Source: Phytophthora hibernalis (taxonomy: Eukaryota; Oomycota; Peronosporomycetes; Peronosporales; Peronosporaceae). From it: a DNA stretch of 64,000 nucleotides. The notes beneath the pieces are model-generated. The model saw nothing but the letters and a program-made list of their open reading frames with translations, made no database searches and was not told where the DNA came from. This document shows positions 19,970-33,000 of the stretch, piece after piece. Numbering within the stretch: position 1 is the first letter of the stretch; each line of letters begins with the position of its first letter. The position numbers were made by a program, and so were the translations under genes. The stretch spans positions 558,001 to 622,000 of the forward strand of contig JAAKBF010000027.1 in the NCBI GenBank assembly GCA_012656075.1. The letters are read 5' to 3'.

Positions 19970-21237
19970 TGATACAAAGATCCAGTGTTGCTGCTGCCAC
20001 TGCTCTCCTGCTGCTCGACGATACTGAGGAAGCTCTTCTGTTGAGGCAGAGTGCAGCCGACGTCGAACGGCCGCTTATTCCAGATGTGCGCTTCAACTTT
20101 GGCAACTATCCTGATGCCAATGCACGCGAGGACTTTCGCTTCACTTGCTCAGAGCTACAGCAACTGGCTGGTGCAACTAACATGCCGCACGTGTTCGTCA
20201 GCGGTGCGGGGGACCGCCTCTTAGGCGTTGAAGCACTGGCTATGCTGTGTTATCGTCTTTCGTACCCTGGGAAGCTCCCTCGAATTCGGAAGCAATTTGG
20301 GCGCTCAGATCCGGCGTGCAGCCGCATCATTACGGACATCTGTGAGTACTTATTTAGTAGGAGTCACACATGGACCAACTAATGCGGTTAATGATTTGTA
20401 TTTTTGCTCGTTTAGATTGCTTCCTCGACAATGAATGGAAAGACATACCTTCTTTCATGATCATGTGCATGCTGAGCGGCACGCTCTGTATGTGCAAGCT
20501 GTCACTGACAAAACGGGGGCGTTGTCACCAAAATCTCCATGTTCATCGAAGGGACGAAGGGATTTATTTGCCGTCCGGGAAACGCAAAAATCGACTCCAA
20601 GCTCTTCAGGAAGCAGTCAACTGCATCCCAGTAGACGACAAGGAAAACCTGCAGAAGGTCTGCTACAGCGGTCATAAAAGACGACTCTGCTTGAATTACC
20701 AGGGGTGTGCACTCCGGATGGTAAGCTGAGACTGCAAGATCAGCATACAGTTTCGTTATCACTAATATTTGTGCTGTGGCGCTGGCAGGACTATGCATTT
20801 CCTTCTATGGAGCTATCGAAGGCCGGCTTCATGACTCTACCATGCTCCGCGAGAGAAGGCTTCTTCCGTATATCTCGCGCAGCCGCTTGATCAAAGACTT
20901 AGACGTGGTGATATATGGGGATCCCGCGTACGGGATTAATGACCTGCTGTGCAGTCCATTTCGTAATGCCTACGTGAATAGTGCGGAAAAGCGCTTCAAC
21001 GTCATCATGCGCAAGTCACGAGTATCGATCGAATGGTTATTCGGTATCACCAAGAAGAAGTGGGAACTTCTTGACTGGAATAAGAAGCACAAGATCCTGC
21101 TGACTCCTGTTGCGAGAATGGTTCGCGTGGCGGTACTGCTCACGAATGCTTCGACGTGCATGCACAATGGCAATCAGATTAGCAAATACTTTAACTGTAC
21201 GCCTCCGCCACTAGAAGACTACTTTCGAAAGCCGTAG
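19970..21237 (+). pseudogene. Harbinger/PIF transposase (DDE_Tnp_4), damaged
   Basis: The gene reads an N-terminal part (ALAMLCYRLSYPGKLPRIRK, FGRSDPACSRII). A likely intron runs from GTGAGTACTT near 20342 to an acceptor TAG near 20417. The core reads MFIEGTKGFICRPGN (frame-shifted; Glu where the first catalytic Asp is expected) and YSGHKRRLCLNYQG. A second intron lies at about 20720-20790 (after CTPDG), followed by the long final exon GLCISFYGAIEGRLHDST, VVIYGDPAYG (second Asp), VSIEWLFG (catalytic Glu), ending at 21237. Harbinger elements carry a second Myb-like gene, present here on the opposite strand. At least two frameshifts and a stop near 20633 disable it. Confidence 0.75.
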
Positions 21238-21272
21238 CAAATCAGCTTGCTACGACCAACACGCCAACTGTT

Positions 21273-22328
21273 TTAGCCCTTTGATATTCTCTCGAGAAGA
21301 CTAGCAATTAGCTTTGTTTGAACATTTGGCTCTTGTTGACGCTCTTTTCGCTCTTCTGCGCGCTCCACTCGGTCCTTTGCTCGTTCCTCCCTCTCAAAAT
21401 CAAGTCGATGCTTCTGCTCGTCGTGCTGCTGCTTCATAAAATCTTGAAACATCGACGCCCTCTGCATCTTAGACTCCTCTAGCAGCTCCATCAACTCGGG
21501 TTGACCTTTGCTGCGTTTAGGCCGGTTCTGTTTTCAAGCAGGCCCCTCCCCTTCATTTGGTTCAGTGTCAGGAACGTCACCACGAGAACGACGCTTTCCG
21601 AGTTGAATCCGGGCTACGGCGGCTTGACGGACAACCTCACCCGAGTGCTCTATTGCCAGCTGCTCCCCTTTCTTGGTGGCCGTTTTGTTCGCGACTTTGG
21701 TTTCATAGTCGTCGACACTTGATACCAGCTCGGTCATGACGCGGATGAATGGTGTCTCGCTCTCATCCGTGCCCGACTTCTTTGCGGACTCCGATTCCTA
21801 TGCACGGGGCTTCGCTAGTAAGGCCTTGAAGCGTGCCTTTGCAGTTGTTCCCTTGATAACCTTCATGTTGAAGTTTGGGCTGGGGTTCAACTTGTCTGCA
21901 AGCCTCTGCCATTTCTTGTTAACTTCACCGTGCTCGGCCATAAATAGCGCGTCGACGTTTACTTTCACAGCGAGAAGGTAATCCTCTTCTGGGCCGAAAC
22001 GTTGACGCATGTTGCGATCAGAAGCCGAGTTGTCCCTCGCACCATGCGCGTCCTGCACTGGCAGCTCGACTGTCGAGCTGTTTTCCGCGTTTGAGGTGTT
22101 GGGATCGTTCTCATCTTCTCCTCTGTTACTGCTATAGCCTTCTCCCCAGTACGGAGCCAGCTCCTCTTCCTCATGCAATGGAGCGCTACCACTGATGGCA
22201 GTCGCTCTCTCCGACACAACGTCGTCCGAACTACTGCTGGTGCTCCTTGAGCGAGCTTGGCGGCCGACGCGAAGGTCTAGTACATCTTGCATCTGGCGAA
22301 GTTGAGAAGTCCGATCGTCCAGCAGCAT
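21273..22328 (-). pseudogene. Harbinger Myb/SANT-like DNA-binding ORF, broken
   Basis: The partner protein of Harbinger transposases, needed for nuclear entry and DNA binding. It begins at 22328 (MLLDDRTSQLRQMQDV). After an acidic, Ser-rich stretch it carries a Myb-like helix-turn-helix (FGPEEDYLLAVKVNVDALF, VNKKWQRLADKLN). Near 21800 the frame shifts to MTELVSSVDDYETKVANK and then, near 21520, to a highly charged coiled coil (MKQQHDEQKHRLDFEREERA) ending at 21273. Tail-to-tail with the transposase, 36 bp apart, as in other Harbinger elements. Confidence 0.6.
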
Positions 22329-22831
22329 TGGAGCAGAAATCTTTGAATGAGGGAGAGGGAGCGCGATGAGAAGACCTGCAATGCGTAATAGTTCTACACA
22401 GAAATAAAAAATCAGGACTTAGAGTGTATCGCCTAGCGGCACCTCACATCCAACGAAGGTGTTGGATAGAGTGGCGATTTCACCGCTTTGTCCGACAGGG
22501 TTTGTTGGATATTGGTTAGCCGCCGCAGAAATGGTTTGTTTATGTGCTTCTACCCCACAAGTGATAAACAACACGGGTCTCGAAAGGTGTCTAAAATAAA
22601 AGATATCAACTTGCTGGTTCCAAACTTTTTCATGACTGAACTTTTCTGCTCTTGGAGGCGGCCATCCTTCCGTCCTCCTATTCCTACGCGTACCGTCTTC
22701 TGTAATCGCACCGTGCCTGAGTCCACACGCCTCGACACACGCTTGTCCTTGTCCTTGTCCTCTTCATGTCCGTGTCACCCGTCCTGGCAACGCCGCGACG
22801 CCGTCGCCGCCCGCATACCTTGGCCGGAACT
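22329..22831. other. Intergenic; possible right end of Harbinger and 3' end of gypsy element
   Basis: No gene. Contains the small inverted motif TCCAAC...GTTGGA near 22450. The gypsy element's downstream LTR may begin here, but no matching second copy could be found by eye. Confidence 0.3.
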
Positions 22832-24073
22832 TCACTTCGAAAAATGGGGGCCCGGTTCCACCAATCCCAGGGTCCCACCAAATAGAGCCAAAATGTATGG
22901 TTGCGTCACTGAGCGACCATCCCTGCGTAACTGCGACAGGGCCGCCAGCTCATCCTCCCGTTGCTGCTCGGCACGAAGTTGATCAGAAACCTCGTCAAGC
23001 CGGATTGATTCTGAGCCAAGACGATTGCCACCGTTCTGACTCTGGACATCCTCCCCAACCGAACCTAGACGCCCTCGTCGAGCCGCTTCCTGTCGAACGT
23101 GGCCAAGCTGCTCCGTCATGGCACAGCGACCTTCACGAGTACCGGCCAACACCACCTCCGGTTGTGGTCCACGGAGATCGTCTTGGTCCCAGTACAGCCC
23201 GCTGACTCTCTGAGCGTGCTCGATGTCGTGCATGTCCTCCTTCCATTCTTGGTACGCTGCACTGACCTTCTTCCACGGTGAGCTTCCCAACGAAGACGCT
23301 TCAAATCATCCCCATACGTGGCTAAATACGCTCACGGAGCAAACGAAACAGGTCACCTCCACTGCTTCCGCATGCACGGTCAGGTTGTCGTACATGACCA
23401 CATTGCCTGCTCCCGAGAGGCTATAGTTCACCACTAGTAGTAGCGCAATCACACCGGAACCATCCGCCACACAACCGTTCCATCCCTTCGTAGGCGTACA
23501 GCACCCCATAGAATACCAAGTATAGCAACAGCGAAACCATCATCAAAGCGACCTTCACAGCGCAACGAGCACGCTCTACCGTTCTCCATGCGTCAACTCG
23601 AATCCGTTTTGCCTATTTCACGGTCGTGCGCCAACCGTACTCTGTCGTGTCCGGCAGGAACACACGCCAGTAAGCGTGGAAAGCATCGATTCACTTGTAC
23701 ATTAGCCGTCCCAGCCCTTCCTCGTGCTCGTGCCCCGCTTGTAAATGATCATTGACGTCAGCCACACAGCTCCGTAGGTTTTCCACCATCGAGCGCCCCG
23801 ATCGCGGTCTTGAACCGACGGCCCACGCACGAAGTGTCGATAGCGACGCAGGCACCGTTTCACGATCTTGGTCCACTTGTAGACGAAGTAACTAACCTCC
23901 AGGCACAGTCGAACAGCCACTTCACGGAGCGGTTGGGTGATTACCCACACTAGCACACACCCCAGAGCACAGATGATCTCGCGCCAGTAAGTGCCTCCGA
24001 AGTTGCTGAAGCCATCCCCTAGCACGCCTACCGTAGTCAAGCTCCACTGCACCACGTTCCAAGCGAACCCCAT
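22832..24073 (-). pseudogene. Env-like/membrane-protein ORF downstream of integrase
   Basis: From ATG 24073 (MGFAWNVVQWSLTTVGVLGD) the minus strand encodes a hydrophobic segment (IICALGCVLVWVITQPL). Then follow a basic region, a second membrane segment in another frame (LMMVSLLLYLVFYGVLYAY near 23540), a Cys-containing patch (GGWFRCDC), and a charged C-terminal part (MGSSPWKKVSAAYQEWKEDM to PGPHFSK) ending at 22832. Position after integrase, membrane segments and size resemble the env-like ORFs of some gypsy elements, but no glycoprotein family was recognised. Several frame breaks. Confidence 0.4.
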
Positions 24074-24405
24074 GTCCCTAGTAGATCAAAAGTGACGAAC
24101 GACCCGGTCAACTAAACCATAGTGATCACGGAGGTCAGTTAGCGTCATTCTCCGCACGGTTGCTCAGTCTTCCGTATCGAAAGCCGTAAGTCCATAACTG
24201 TTAATCACAGTTGAAGTTTCCTGTCCCCTTTCGCTCCACTCGTGCCATTCTTAATGATTTGAACCGTGCCTCCGGCCTCCATAGTTGATTGAAGTGAACC
24301 GACTACGTTCAGTAGCCATCAATCACCGCGCAACAGTGGATAGCACTGGCCATTCGCCAATCTGCCGTCCACCGCTCACTCCACTCCCAGCCTCACCACC
24401 GACGC

Positions 24406-25492
24406 CATGTCTAGTCTAAGTCAAATGCTTTGTCACCCGACCCTAGTGCAGTCGCGGCCGACCGTATCCGTGCCGCGGTCGAAGAAGCCTAGATCAGGAC
24501 CCCGAGGGACCGCCAGCCCATAGTCTCTTTCAGGCACTTCCCGCTCCTACGTCACGGCCATCCAAGCGTCCCGTGACCCGCAGTTCCGGCAAGCCCAAGT
24601 CGACCAAGAAACAGAAAACGTCGGGCAAGTCCAGGTTGAAGACGCCCCTGTTCAAGTTTGAGTCGCCGATCGGAGAACCGTCCACAGTCAAGAAGGACCT
24701 GGCCGGTCTCGTCAAGACAGCAGCACAGCTCGGTAAGGTACCGTTCAGAGTGGCGTATCCGTGGCGTGGACAGCGTGTCTGGTATGACCCTACCGAGTAC
24801 AAGGATCTCCACTTCGCCCACTACCGTTTCTGGATGAGGCACCGCCGCACCTTCTTTGACTGCACTCTTTACGCTCCTACTGATAAGGCCCAAGCCCGTC
24901 GGAAACACAAGACCGTCACCAACCAGCAGCCTCAAGTTGATCAGCGACATCATTGAGGTCTTCGGCTACTACGAGTTATGCGTCGGTTTGAAGACGAAAT
25001 TCACGACAACCTCATGTGGTTCGGCAAGGCGGCCAATCATTCCGCGCGCGCCACGAACAACCACGACGACGACCCACCCCAAGAGGATTTAACCGTGACC
25101 GTCCCCGTGACGAGAGAGTCACCGCACGGATGTCCGACGGCAGACGGTTGATGAAGAAGGATACGCCTCCATCCCAGAGTTGCTGGAACGGCCCAACGCG
25201 CTCGACTCCACACACCGCTCACCTCCGTCTATCCTTGGGCGCCCTAGCCCGAATTGTGCTCGACGTCCGTCAAGGAGCACCCGGAAATCCTTCCTGGGTG
25301 GGTAACAAGACACGCGGCTCCTGGAAGACACTGCTGACGAACAAAACGCTCAAGACCACGCAGCTCAAGGTCGCAGACTGCTGCAGAAGAACAAGTCCGT
25401 CGCCACGCTCTCCAAAACCGTTCCGTGTCGGAGAATGGGTGAAGGCGACTCGTACATCGAAGAGGACGGCGAGTTCACCGCGCTACCCCTGA
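24406..25492 (+). pseudogene. ORF on the strand opposite to gag-pol inside the gypsy element
   Basis: The plus strand reads from about 24406 a Ser/Pro/Lys-rich start (RPVTRSSGKPKSTKKQK), then KTPLFKFESPIGEPS and a structured part (VAYPWRGQRVWYDPTEYKDL, HFAHYRFWMRHRRTFFD), in the ORF 24573-24956. After frame changes it continues with DIIEVFGYYEL, acidic and proline-rich pieces and EEGYASIPELLERPNALDST, fading out near 25490. The residue composition is protein-like and not that of a shadow of the minus-strand frames. Antisense accessory genes between pol and the 3' LTR are known in some plant gypsy elements. The family here is not recognised. Confidence 0.45.
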
Positions 25493-25923
25493 CGCTCCCT
25501 TGACCACGAAATCCAAGCTTGCTGCCGATATGACGTATCTTCTCACACCGGCCTCACAGGACGTCGAATCGTCCGACACTGACGACAAGAAGCCGTCGCC
25601 GCCAAGTTGCCGGAGTATGGCCCTTTAGTTACTGCTTTTGAATAGTCTGAGAGAGTGAAGAACCGTCTACCTCAGCTGCGAAGGAGTGCCCGTTTGGATC
25701 AGGCAAATGCAGAGGTGGACGAAGACGACGTACTGATGGTGTAGGTCGTGGGGTGGACTTCTCGAACCAATGGAACGGTTGGATACTTATGGAATTTGAA
25801 GTGGGTCGAGAATGGAACAGTGGTGGTAAATGTGGACTTTATTTTTGAAGTTAAGTGAAGCGGAACGGAACGCTCGAGGGAAAAATTGGAAAGAAAACGG
25901 AATGGGGGAGTTCTACGGTGTGG

Positions 25924-27461
25924 CTAAAGCGTCACAGATTTGGACTTGGGCGATTTAGGTGTCAATGCCGCCCTGCGGAACCCAAAAAGTCTCAAAGTTG
26001 GCCGCCAACGACAAATACTACACGGTCCTACCATTTGGCTACGACTTCCAACAACGGGGAATCCACGCCCGTGATCAATTGTCAATCGCTCTGTGTAACT
26101 GGACGGATGCAGATCCGATTCCTCCCGAGGACCACCGTTCGGTTCGCTGCCATCTTCCACCACACCCTCAGGAACTTCGTCAATAAAAGACCTAGTCCAC
26201 CGTCCTAGAAACTTCTTGAGACGGCTGACATTCACAGTCACCTTCTTGTCCGGGTGCGACGGGATATCAATCTGGTACGAATTTTCTCCGAGCTTTCCTA
26301 AGACACGATACGGACTGTGCCATGTGAAAGCCGGCTTCTTCGTACGTTTCTCGCCTCTCCGTGCCCTGAAAAATGGTACACCCAAGCCGGATCTCCAAGC
26401 TCATACTCAACCGTGTCGGTGCAACCTCCGATTATGTCGGTCTTGCGCTTTCACCAACTGATGCTCGACCAACATCCGTGTATCCTTCATGGAACGGTAC
26501 AGTTCTCGTCTGTCCTGAGCCACTTCATTACACTTTCATTTCTCGCCCAAGATCAGGAACGCCACGTCCAACGGGAGAATCGGGTCTCGACCGTATAAAG
26601 AGAAAAACGGCGTATCTTCTAACGATTCGTGGTACGCGGTTCGGTAGGCGACCAACACACGTGATAAATAGAGATCCCGATCCGTCTGCGCCTCGCTACA
26701 TACATCTTGAGCATCCCAATGAGCGTTCCGTTGAATCTCTCAACCAGAACCTGCGTTTGAAGGTGGTAAGCACCACCGTACAATTTCTTGATCCCGAGCG
26801 TCTCGTAAAACGACTTAGCGAGCTCAGAAATAAAGTTCGAGCCACGGTCACTCAACAATCGGGCAGGTACTCCGTGTCTTGCCACCACACCGTTCACCAT
26901 AGTGTGTACTAACGTCACCGTGTCTAACCGATCGACAGCGAACGCCTCAGCCCACCGTGTGAAATAGCCGACAAACACCAAGATCTACTTGTTGCCAGTC
27001 GTCGTGGTCACCAGCGGTCCTATATTATCCACTACGCGTACAGAGAACGGACCAGTCAAGTCTGGTATCGGCATCCGTTGCATTGGTCCCTGGTTCCACG
27101 GACGATGACCTTTTCCACCTCCACACTCGCTGCATCCACGGATGTACTCGGCAACGTTCTTGCGCCATCCAGGTCAATATCCGTGTCGTCTTACTCGATC
27201 TCGGGTCTTTGCCAACCCCATGTGAGACGACAGAATGTCCGAATGACAGTAGTGCAGAACGACTTCCTGGTAACCGGCCGGTACCACTGGAACGGTTATC
27301 GTCCGTGCTGGTCCCACCGTCGCAGGCAAGTGTACCGTTCTCATCAACACTTCGTTCAAGACTTCATACTTGGGAGCCATCTTGACGATCTTTGCCCTGA
27401 AGAACGGGTCCACAGGTAGAGCATGGTCTTGAAGGAACGCCATACCCAGGACAAGGACCAC
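25924..27461 (-). pseudogene. Gypsy integrase
   Basis: The minus strand reads the zinc-binding region (VVLHYCHSDILSSHMGLAKT, then CSECGG), followed by the rve core with the DDE residues: D in VVDNIGP, D in LLSDRGSNF, and E in VLVERFNGTL. The C-terminal domain (26385-25924) contains KPAFTWHSPYRVLGKLGENS and KKVTVNVSRLKKF, the beta-barrel typical of gypsy integrases. Frame changes and stops lie near 27170, 26985 and 26400. The polyprotein ends at 25924. Confidence 0.8.
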
Positions 27462-29084
27462 TGTTCTTGCAAAAACTGTTCTCTGTCCAGTCGGAACACG
27501 CCCATGGGAGAACGAAGACAGTTCGGCGGAGGAAGTTCCTCCTCCGTTCCGGGATAATCCCCTTCGGCTCCGAATTTCGTTTCACCCTCTAGTTGACTGG
27601 GGTCAGTCCCCTGTCCCGGTTCCTCGCCATCCTTGGTCTCCTCGTCCTCACCGTATCCGAAATCAGCCCCGTCTTCGGCTTGATCAGACTGCTCCCCAAC
27701 CGAATTTGGAACCCGTCCTTCATCAGACGGTTCCGGATTCAGTAGGTCTTCTATTGGAAGGGCCCTCCTTTCCTGAACCGGGTTGAGCAAGTCAGCTAGG
27801 GTTACGGCGTCAGCACCGTCCGCAGGTAAGCGCGACAATCCGTCCACATGATTCATGATGGTTCCAGGTTTGTGGAACACCTTGAACTGCAGATTCGAAA
27901 GCCCCATAGCCCAGCGTGCCAATTTCGAGTTAGTCGTACGGTTACCCGGGCTGAAGACATAAGTCAAAACCTGGTGATTCGTGTACAAATCGAACTCACG
28001 CTTGTTCAAGTAGCATCTGAATTTCCTAGTGGCCCAAACCACGCCCCAACACTCAATCTCCGAGATACCGTCCTGTTTCGTGATCCAGTTGTTCTGTGAG
28101 CCAGTCAGCAATTTGCTAGCATAAGCAACAACATCCACTTCCTGCATAAGACACCATACCGTGAAGAATCAACGAATAGCTTGAAGCGGCGCTTAGCGTC
28201 AGGATATATCAGAATAGAAGGCTTCACCAGAGCACGCTTGAGCTGTCGGAACGCAGATTCACAGTCCTCATTCCAGAGGAACGGTGTATCCTTCAACTTT
28301 AACCGTTCAAGCGGAGCAGAAATCCGAGCATACCCCGAACATACCGTCGGAAGTAGCTAGTAAGACCCGAAAGTGACCGTATTCAGTGCAAGTCTTGAGG
28401 CCTCTGTACGTTCATCACAGCCTTCACTTTCTCGGGATAAGGCAATATTCCGGACGGAGTCACAATGTGTCCCAAGAAAGCCACTTGGTTCCGCCCCCAG
28501 AGACACTTCTTCATCTAGACTTTAAAGCCAGCCTGCTGGAACCGTGTCAACACTTGGCGCAACAGTACCAAATGAGAAAGCAAATCCTTGCTGAATATCA
28601 TACAGTCATCCAGGTAGACTAGACAGATCCTGCATTTCAGGTCCACAAGCACAGTTTCCATAAGACGCTCGAACGCCGGTACCGCATTGCACAGACCAAA
28701 GGGCATAACTAACCACTCATATAGACCGTACTTGCACGTGAAAGCCGTCCTAGACACGCTGTCCTCGTGCATTGGCACATTACAATAGACTGACGCAATA
28801 TCCATCGTAGAGAACAGTTGGGCGTCACCCAGTACATCCAAAATGTCATCAATCAAAGGCATCGGGTAACAGTCCTTAACTGTGACTGCATTCAACCGTC
28901 TGTAATCGATACCGAAACGGATCCCACCGTCAGGTTTACGGATCATCAGTACCGGGCTCGCCCAAGGACTGTTAGACGGTCGGATCAGACCCAGTTCTTC
29001 ATACTGCTGAATCTCGGCTTCCACGACCTCACCTTCGGCCAGCGAGACACGATACGGTTGTTGCTTTATCGGATAACTTATCAA
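27462..29084 (-). pseudogene. Gypsy reverse transcriptase and RNase H
   Basis: The reverse transcriptase (29084-28515) shows the expected order: SPWASPVLMIRKPDGGIRF, DYRRLNAVTVKDCYP, FSTMDIASVYCNVPM, LVMPFGLCNAVPAFERLM and the catalytic box YLDD. The connection region follows with stops (GILPYPEKVKAV). RNase H (28147 onward) contains VVAYASKLLTGSQNNW, EIECWGVVWATRKFRCYL and LYTNHQVLTYVF, where the usual TDH reads TNH, so the catalytic Asp appears lost. An acidic linker follows. Confidence 0.85.
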
Positions 29085-29400
29085 TCTGAAAGTGCAACAA
29101 CTCCGTCCGTCCGGGACTCCACAAATATGTCCTAAAAACGGTTCACCTCGACCTGGAACAGTTCTTTTTGCTCCTTCGACAATTTAGACTCAACGAAGTC
29201 TGCAGCCATTTCACCGTGCTTGTCAGGCGGGCCATCGGGCTTAGTAGCCTTAACCTTCTCGTCCTCCGTCTCTTCCCGCACTTCGGACAGAGCCGCAGCA
29301 ACTTCATCCGTTTGACCCGTTTCCTTCGGAACACTAGAGGTCTCACAGTCACTCCAGGAGTAGGTGACTGTTCAAAACCAAACGCTTGCTCGGGAATTAC

Positions 29401-30072
29401 TTAAGTAGCAGCCACGATCGTTCCTTTTCTGATCCCGTACTCGTCAGTGGACGCATTGCACATTTCCACTATGACCTTATCATCTTCAACCGTTCCAAGC
29501 GATCGCGCGACGCACAGAGTAGGCAGTAGGTCCAGATACCCTTCTACCATCACCGTAGATTCTTTTTCAATGTCACCGATCACGCTTGTCATTACCAGGT
29601 CCTGCCCACGAGGCGGGAGACGGATCCAGTATGCCATTGCCGCCATGAACGTCTCCTGCACAATCGTAATTCCGAGAGACAGCACTTCCACGGTTCCCTT
29701 CAACAGTAAGGTCCGTTCTTCCACGTCAATCACGGCCTTAAAGGCGTTCAAAGCGTTCACTCCTAGTATAGCGTTCACATGCAGATGACCCGCAACTAGT
29801 ACGTGTAGAGCTACTTCAAATGACCCCAGACGGATAGGTAGCCGCACCCATCCACGGATACGCCGACGATGGCCGGACGAGCTTCGAACACGACCGTTGT
29901 ACGGTTCTAGAGCTTCATCCGCACGGCCTAATCGTTTCATCACTTGCCGGTCGACCAGACTCAAGGTGGCACCAGTATCGGCCAGCATCTGTGAAGGTAG
30001 GCAGTCGATGTAGCCACTAGAGAGAGCCTCAAAGCTTCCTACAGAGCACACGACACGCCGTCCTCTCTCCAC
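29401..30072 (-). pseudogene. Gypsy aspartic protease region
   Basis: An open stretch containing the retropepsin active site MLADTGATLSLVD, followed by flap-like and strand segments (VRLPIRLGSFEVALHVLVAG) and the second signature AILGVNALNAF. It cleaves the Gag-Pol polyprotein. It is separated from gag by a long acidic spacer and from the reverse transcriptase by a short basic segment (29352-29143). Confidence 0.75.
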
Positions 30073-33000
30073 AATACGGGGTACATCAAAGCCTTCCCCA
30101 CCGTCGTCATCCCGAACTCCAAACCCGTTAGGCAGATTGACCGTGACAACTTCTACCAGACCGGTTTTGGAGGAGGTTCAGCCACATTCACATAGTGGTA
30201 GGTGTCTTCATCACACTCGAACCGGGATTCTAGTTTGCCCAACGCTTCGGCACGGTCTCGATATACAGCCGAACAGTCAAAACACACCGTCTTCTTTTGC
30301 TGACTCCGGAGGTGACGCTTAGCAGCAGGCGTGGTCGATCGTCTAGTTTGGTCATACAGGTTTCTTCAGATTCGAACCACATTATCAGAGAAGTAGTTAC
30401 TCCACCCAGGACAACACTCGGTCCCAGCACGGGCCAAGCAGTCCTCGTTCACGCACTACCTCATCGACAAAATAGCGTAGCCGTTCCCAGTCCATCACAG
30501 AACTTTTCACACGCACCGGAGGGACCTCAATTGCTTCATCATCACCGTGTGCGAGTTCCTTCAGCTTATCATCAGTGCCGATTTTCTTTTTGGCTTCCTT
30601 CAGCATACGATACACGGCCAGTCGAGAGATGGTCCGTACTTCCTTTGGCCGAACCGTCTTCTGAGCGAATACTTCCGCAATGACAGCTATTTCCACGGAC
30701 ACAACCTCATCCTCGATCTCCCGTTTTCCTTCACTATCGCTTCAGCGTCTTCGACCACTAAGTTGGCGGCTTCCGTCTCGGAGTCGCTCTCGCGTTCCCC
30801 ACTAGAGTCACTGCTCGAAGTATGCGATCCGTCAGGTTTCATATTGTCGGGAATCAGGCTCACCTAAACACTCTTAGTCACGGTCTCAGTTTTATTCCTA
30901 ACCGTACTAGCCACATGTTCAGACACAGTAGTCGAGAAGTCACGGTTCGCCGTTTTAGCCTCAGCCGAATTCTCCAACGTGGCACGGAACCAATTCTGCC
31001 AATATTCGGGCGTGTTCGTACCCTCCAGTGATGCTTTCCTTGTTCGAGCTAACACATCCGTATCCAGTCCGAGGAACCGTCTAATCTCTTCCAGAGTGGG
31101 TTCCTTTTCGTTTTCAGCGTTCTGCTTCACACGTCGCTTCAATTCCACATCGTCTAACGGGTTCAACCGTTCTTCGAGTTCCTTGTCGTATTCTTCCTTT
31201 CGACAGCGACTTCTTCCTTAGCAATCACACTTGCTTCTTGACCCGGAACACAATTTTCCAACGCGTCCAGTTCACCATCCGTGAACAATCGAGCGTGAGA
31301 CGACGAGTTTTCCTTTTCGGCTTTGTCCACAGCCTATGTACCGTCCTTGCCTTTTCCAACGTCCTCCGACTTGTCCACTTCCGATGCCAAGTTCACCAAT
31401 TCTCCACTCGAAGTTTCGGGTGGATCCTCCGCGGGTTTCGCCCAACCTAGGACGACGGTTTCACCGAGGTCCAGATTGTCTAGACCATCGTCGTCTACCC
31501 AGACCGGTTCGACCACTCTCTCAGCCGTACGTAGGATACATGCGATCACCGCGGCCTTCTTCTGAGCTTCCGGCTCTGCAGCTACTACCTCCTGGTTGGA
31601 GTCGACCACCGTGCCGTAAACAACCACCGGGTCGTGCACTTACTCTGCTTCATGCAGTTCTTCTTTGAGATCGTCGTTTTCAGCATCGAAACCGTTTTCA
31701 GAGGCTTCAAAACTGTTTTCTTCGATCTCCAGAACGTTCAATTCAGCCACCACTTCTTGGTCCTCCCAAACGATGGGCTCTTCAACCAGGGCCTCGTTAT
31801 TACCATACTCCATCTCACCGTTCAAATCCGTAAACTCCGCGTCTTCCAGCACGGCGAGACAGTCATCCGAGTCATCTTCATCATCTTCAGCGATTCCCAT
31901 TATTCCATCATGGTTCACCTCCAAGTCGACGCTTTCATCCGATTCGCCTTGCAGAAACTCCCTTCTTTCCCTCATACCTGATGATCGTCCATCCAGTCTT
32001 CACGGTACGGTCACCGCTCGATTCATTCACTAGACCAGAGGAAGGAGTGACTCTCCTGCCCTTCCTCCTGCCTCTGTTATTGACGAGGAGACGGTGGCAA
32101 CGGTATTCTCCTAGACCGTGCCATAGTCCGCAGAGTCTCAACGTTAGGACAGTTCGCAGCGATGTGACCATTTTTTTACAGACGAAACAGTTCCGAGTAC
32201 GTGACCGTCCTCCTTGGACATCCCGTTACCACGGTACGGTTCCTCGCACTCAGACATGATGTGTCAGATCCGTCCTCAGCGCCGGCAAGTCATCTTCTGT
32301 TGAGGGCAATTCAAACGACAGCATCATTTCCGGTCACAACGTCCACACACGCTTATTCCTTCTCGAGTTCGGTCGTTCGCAACCATGCTGCTACCACGGA
32401 ACCGTTGTCCGTTCCCTTGATTTTCACTAGAAGGTGAAGGTGGCTAGTCCTGCACGGACGCAATGGTAGGAGTACAGTTGCGAGGAGATCGTGGTGGTTG
32501 CCAACGCCCCTGCTCCATCTGTTCCTGCCACTGTTCCTGCCTCGTCATGAACGACTGCATCTTCTGGGACAGTTCCTCGACAGTCGATTGGCGTTTGTCC
32601 TTCTTGCCACGCTTCGGAAGTCTGTCTTCAAATTGGTCCTCTTCCTCAATAGGACGGTGCATGTCCTTGAACATCAACCATTCACACGCTGCAGGAATAT
32701 CGCAGGCCGGACTCGAGTTGAGCGCGGCCAGTAGATGCTAGTTCCTTAAGCCCCGACGGAACATTTGATATCGCATCCGTGGATCCGGGTAGTCCAGAGC
32801 TTCGCACAGATCGGAGACACGGTCACCCCACTCTTCCACAGATTCTCTATGTTCACGGTTCGTCGTATGCAACCGCTCCCACAGTTCATCAGCCGTTCTG
32901 CTCAGGAAGGGGTTATGGAACCGTGTACGCAGAGTGTCGTAGGTCTTGATACTCGAATTTCCCCACCAACGCTCACCTTCCTTTCCTTCAACTTCTGACG

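Noticed and set aside
24552..24953. Long minus-strand ORF overlapping the plus-strand accessory ORF
   Set aside because: Its composition looks like a reverse-frame shadow; the plus-strand reading has the more protein-like composition and continues across neighbouring frames.
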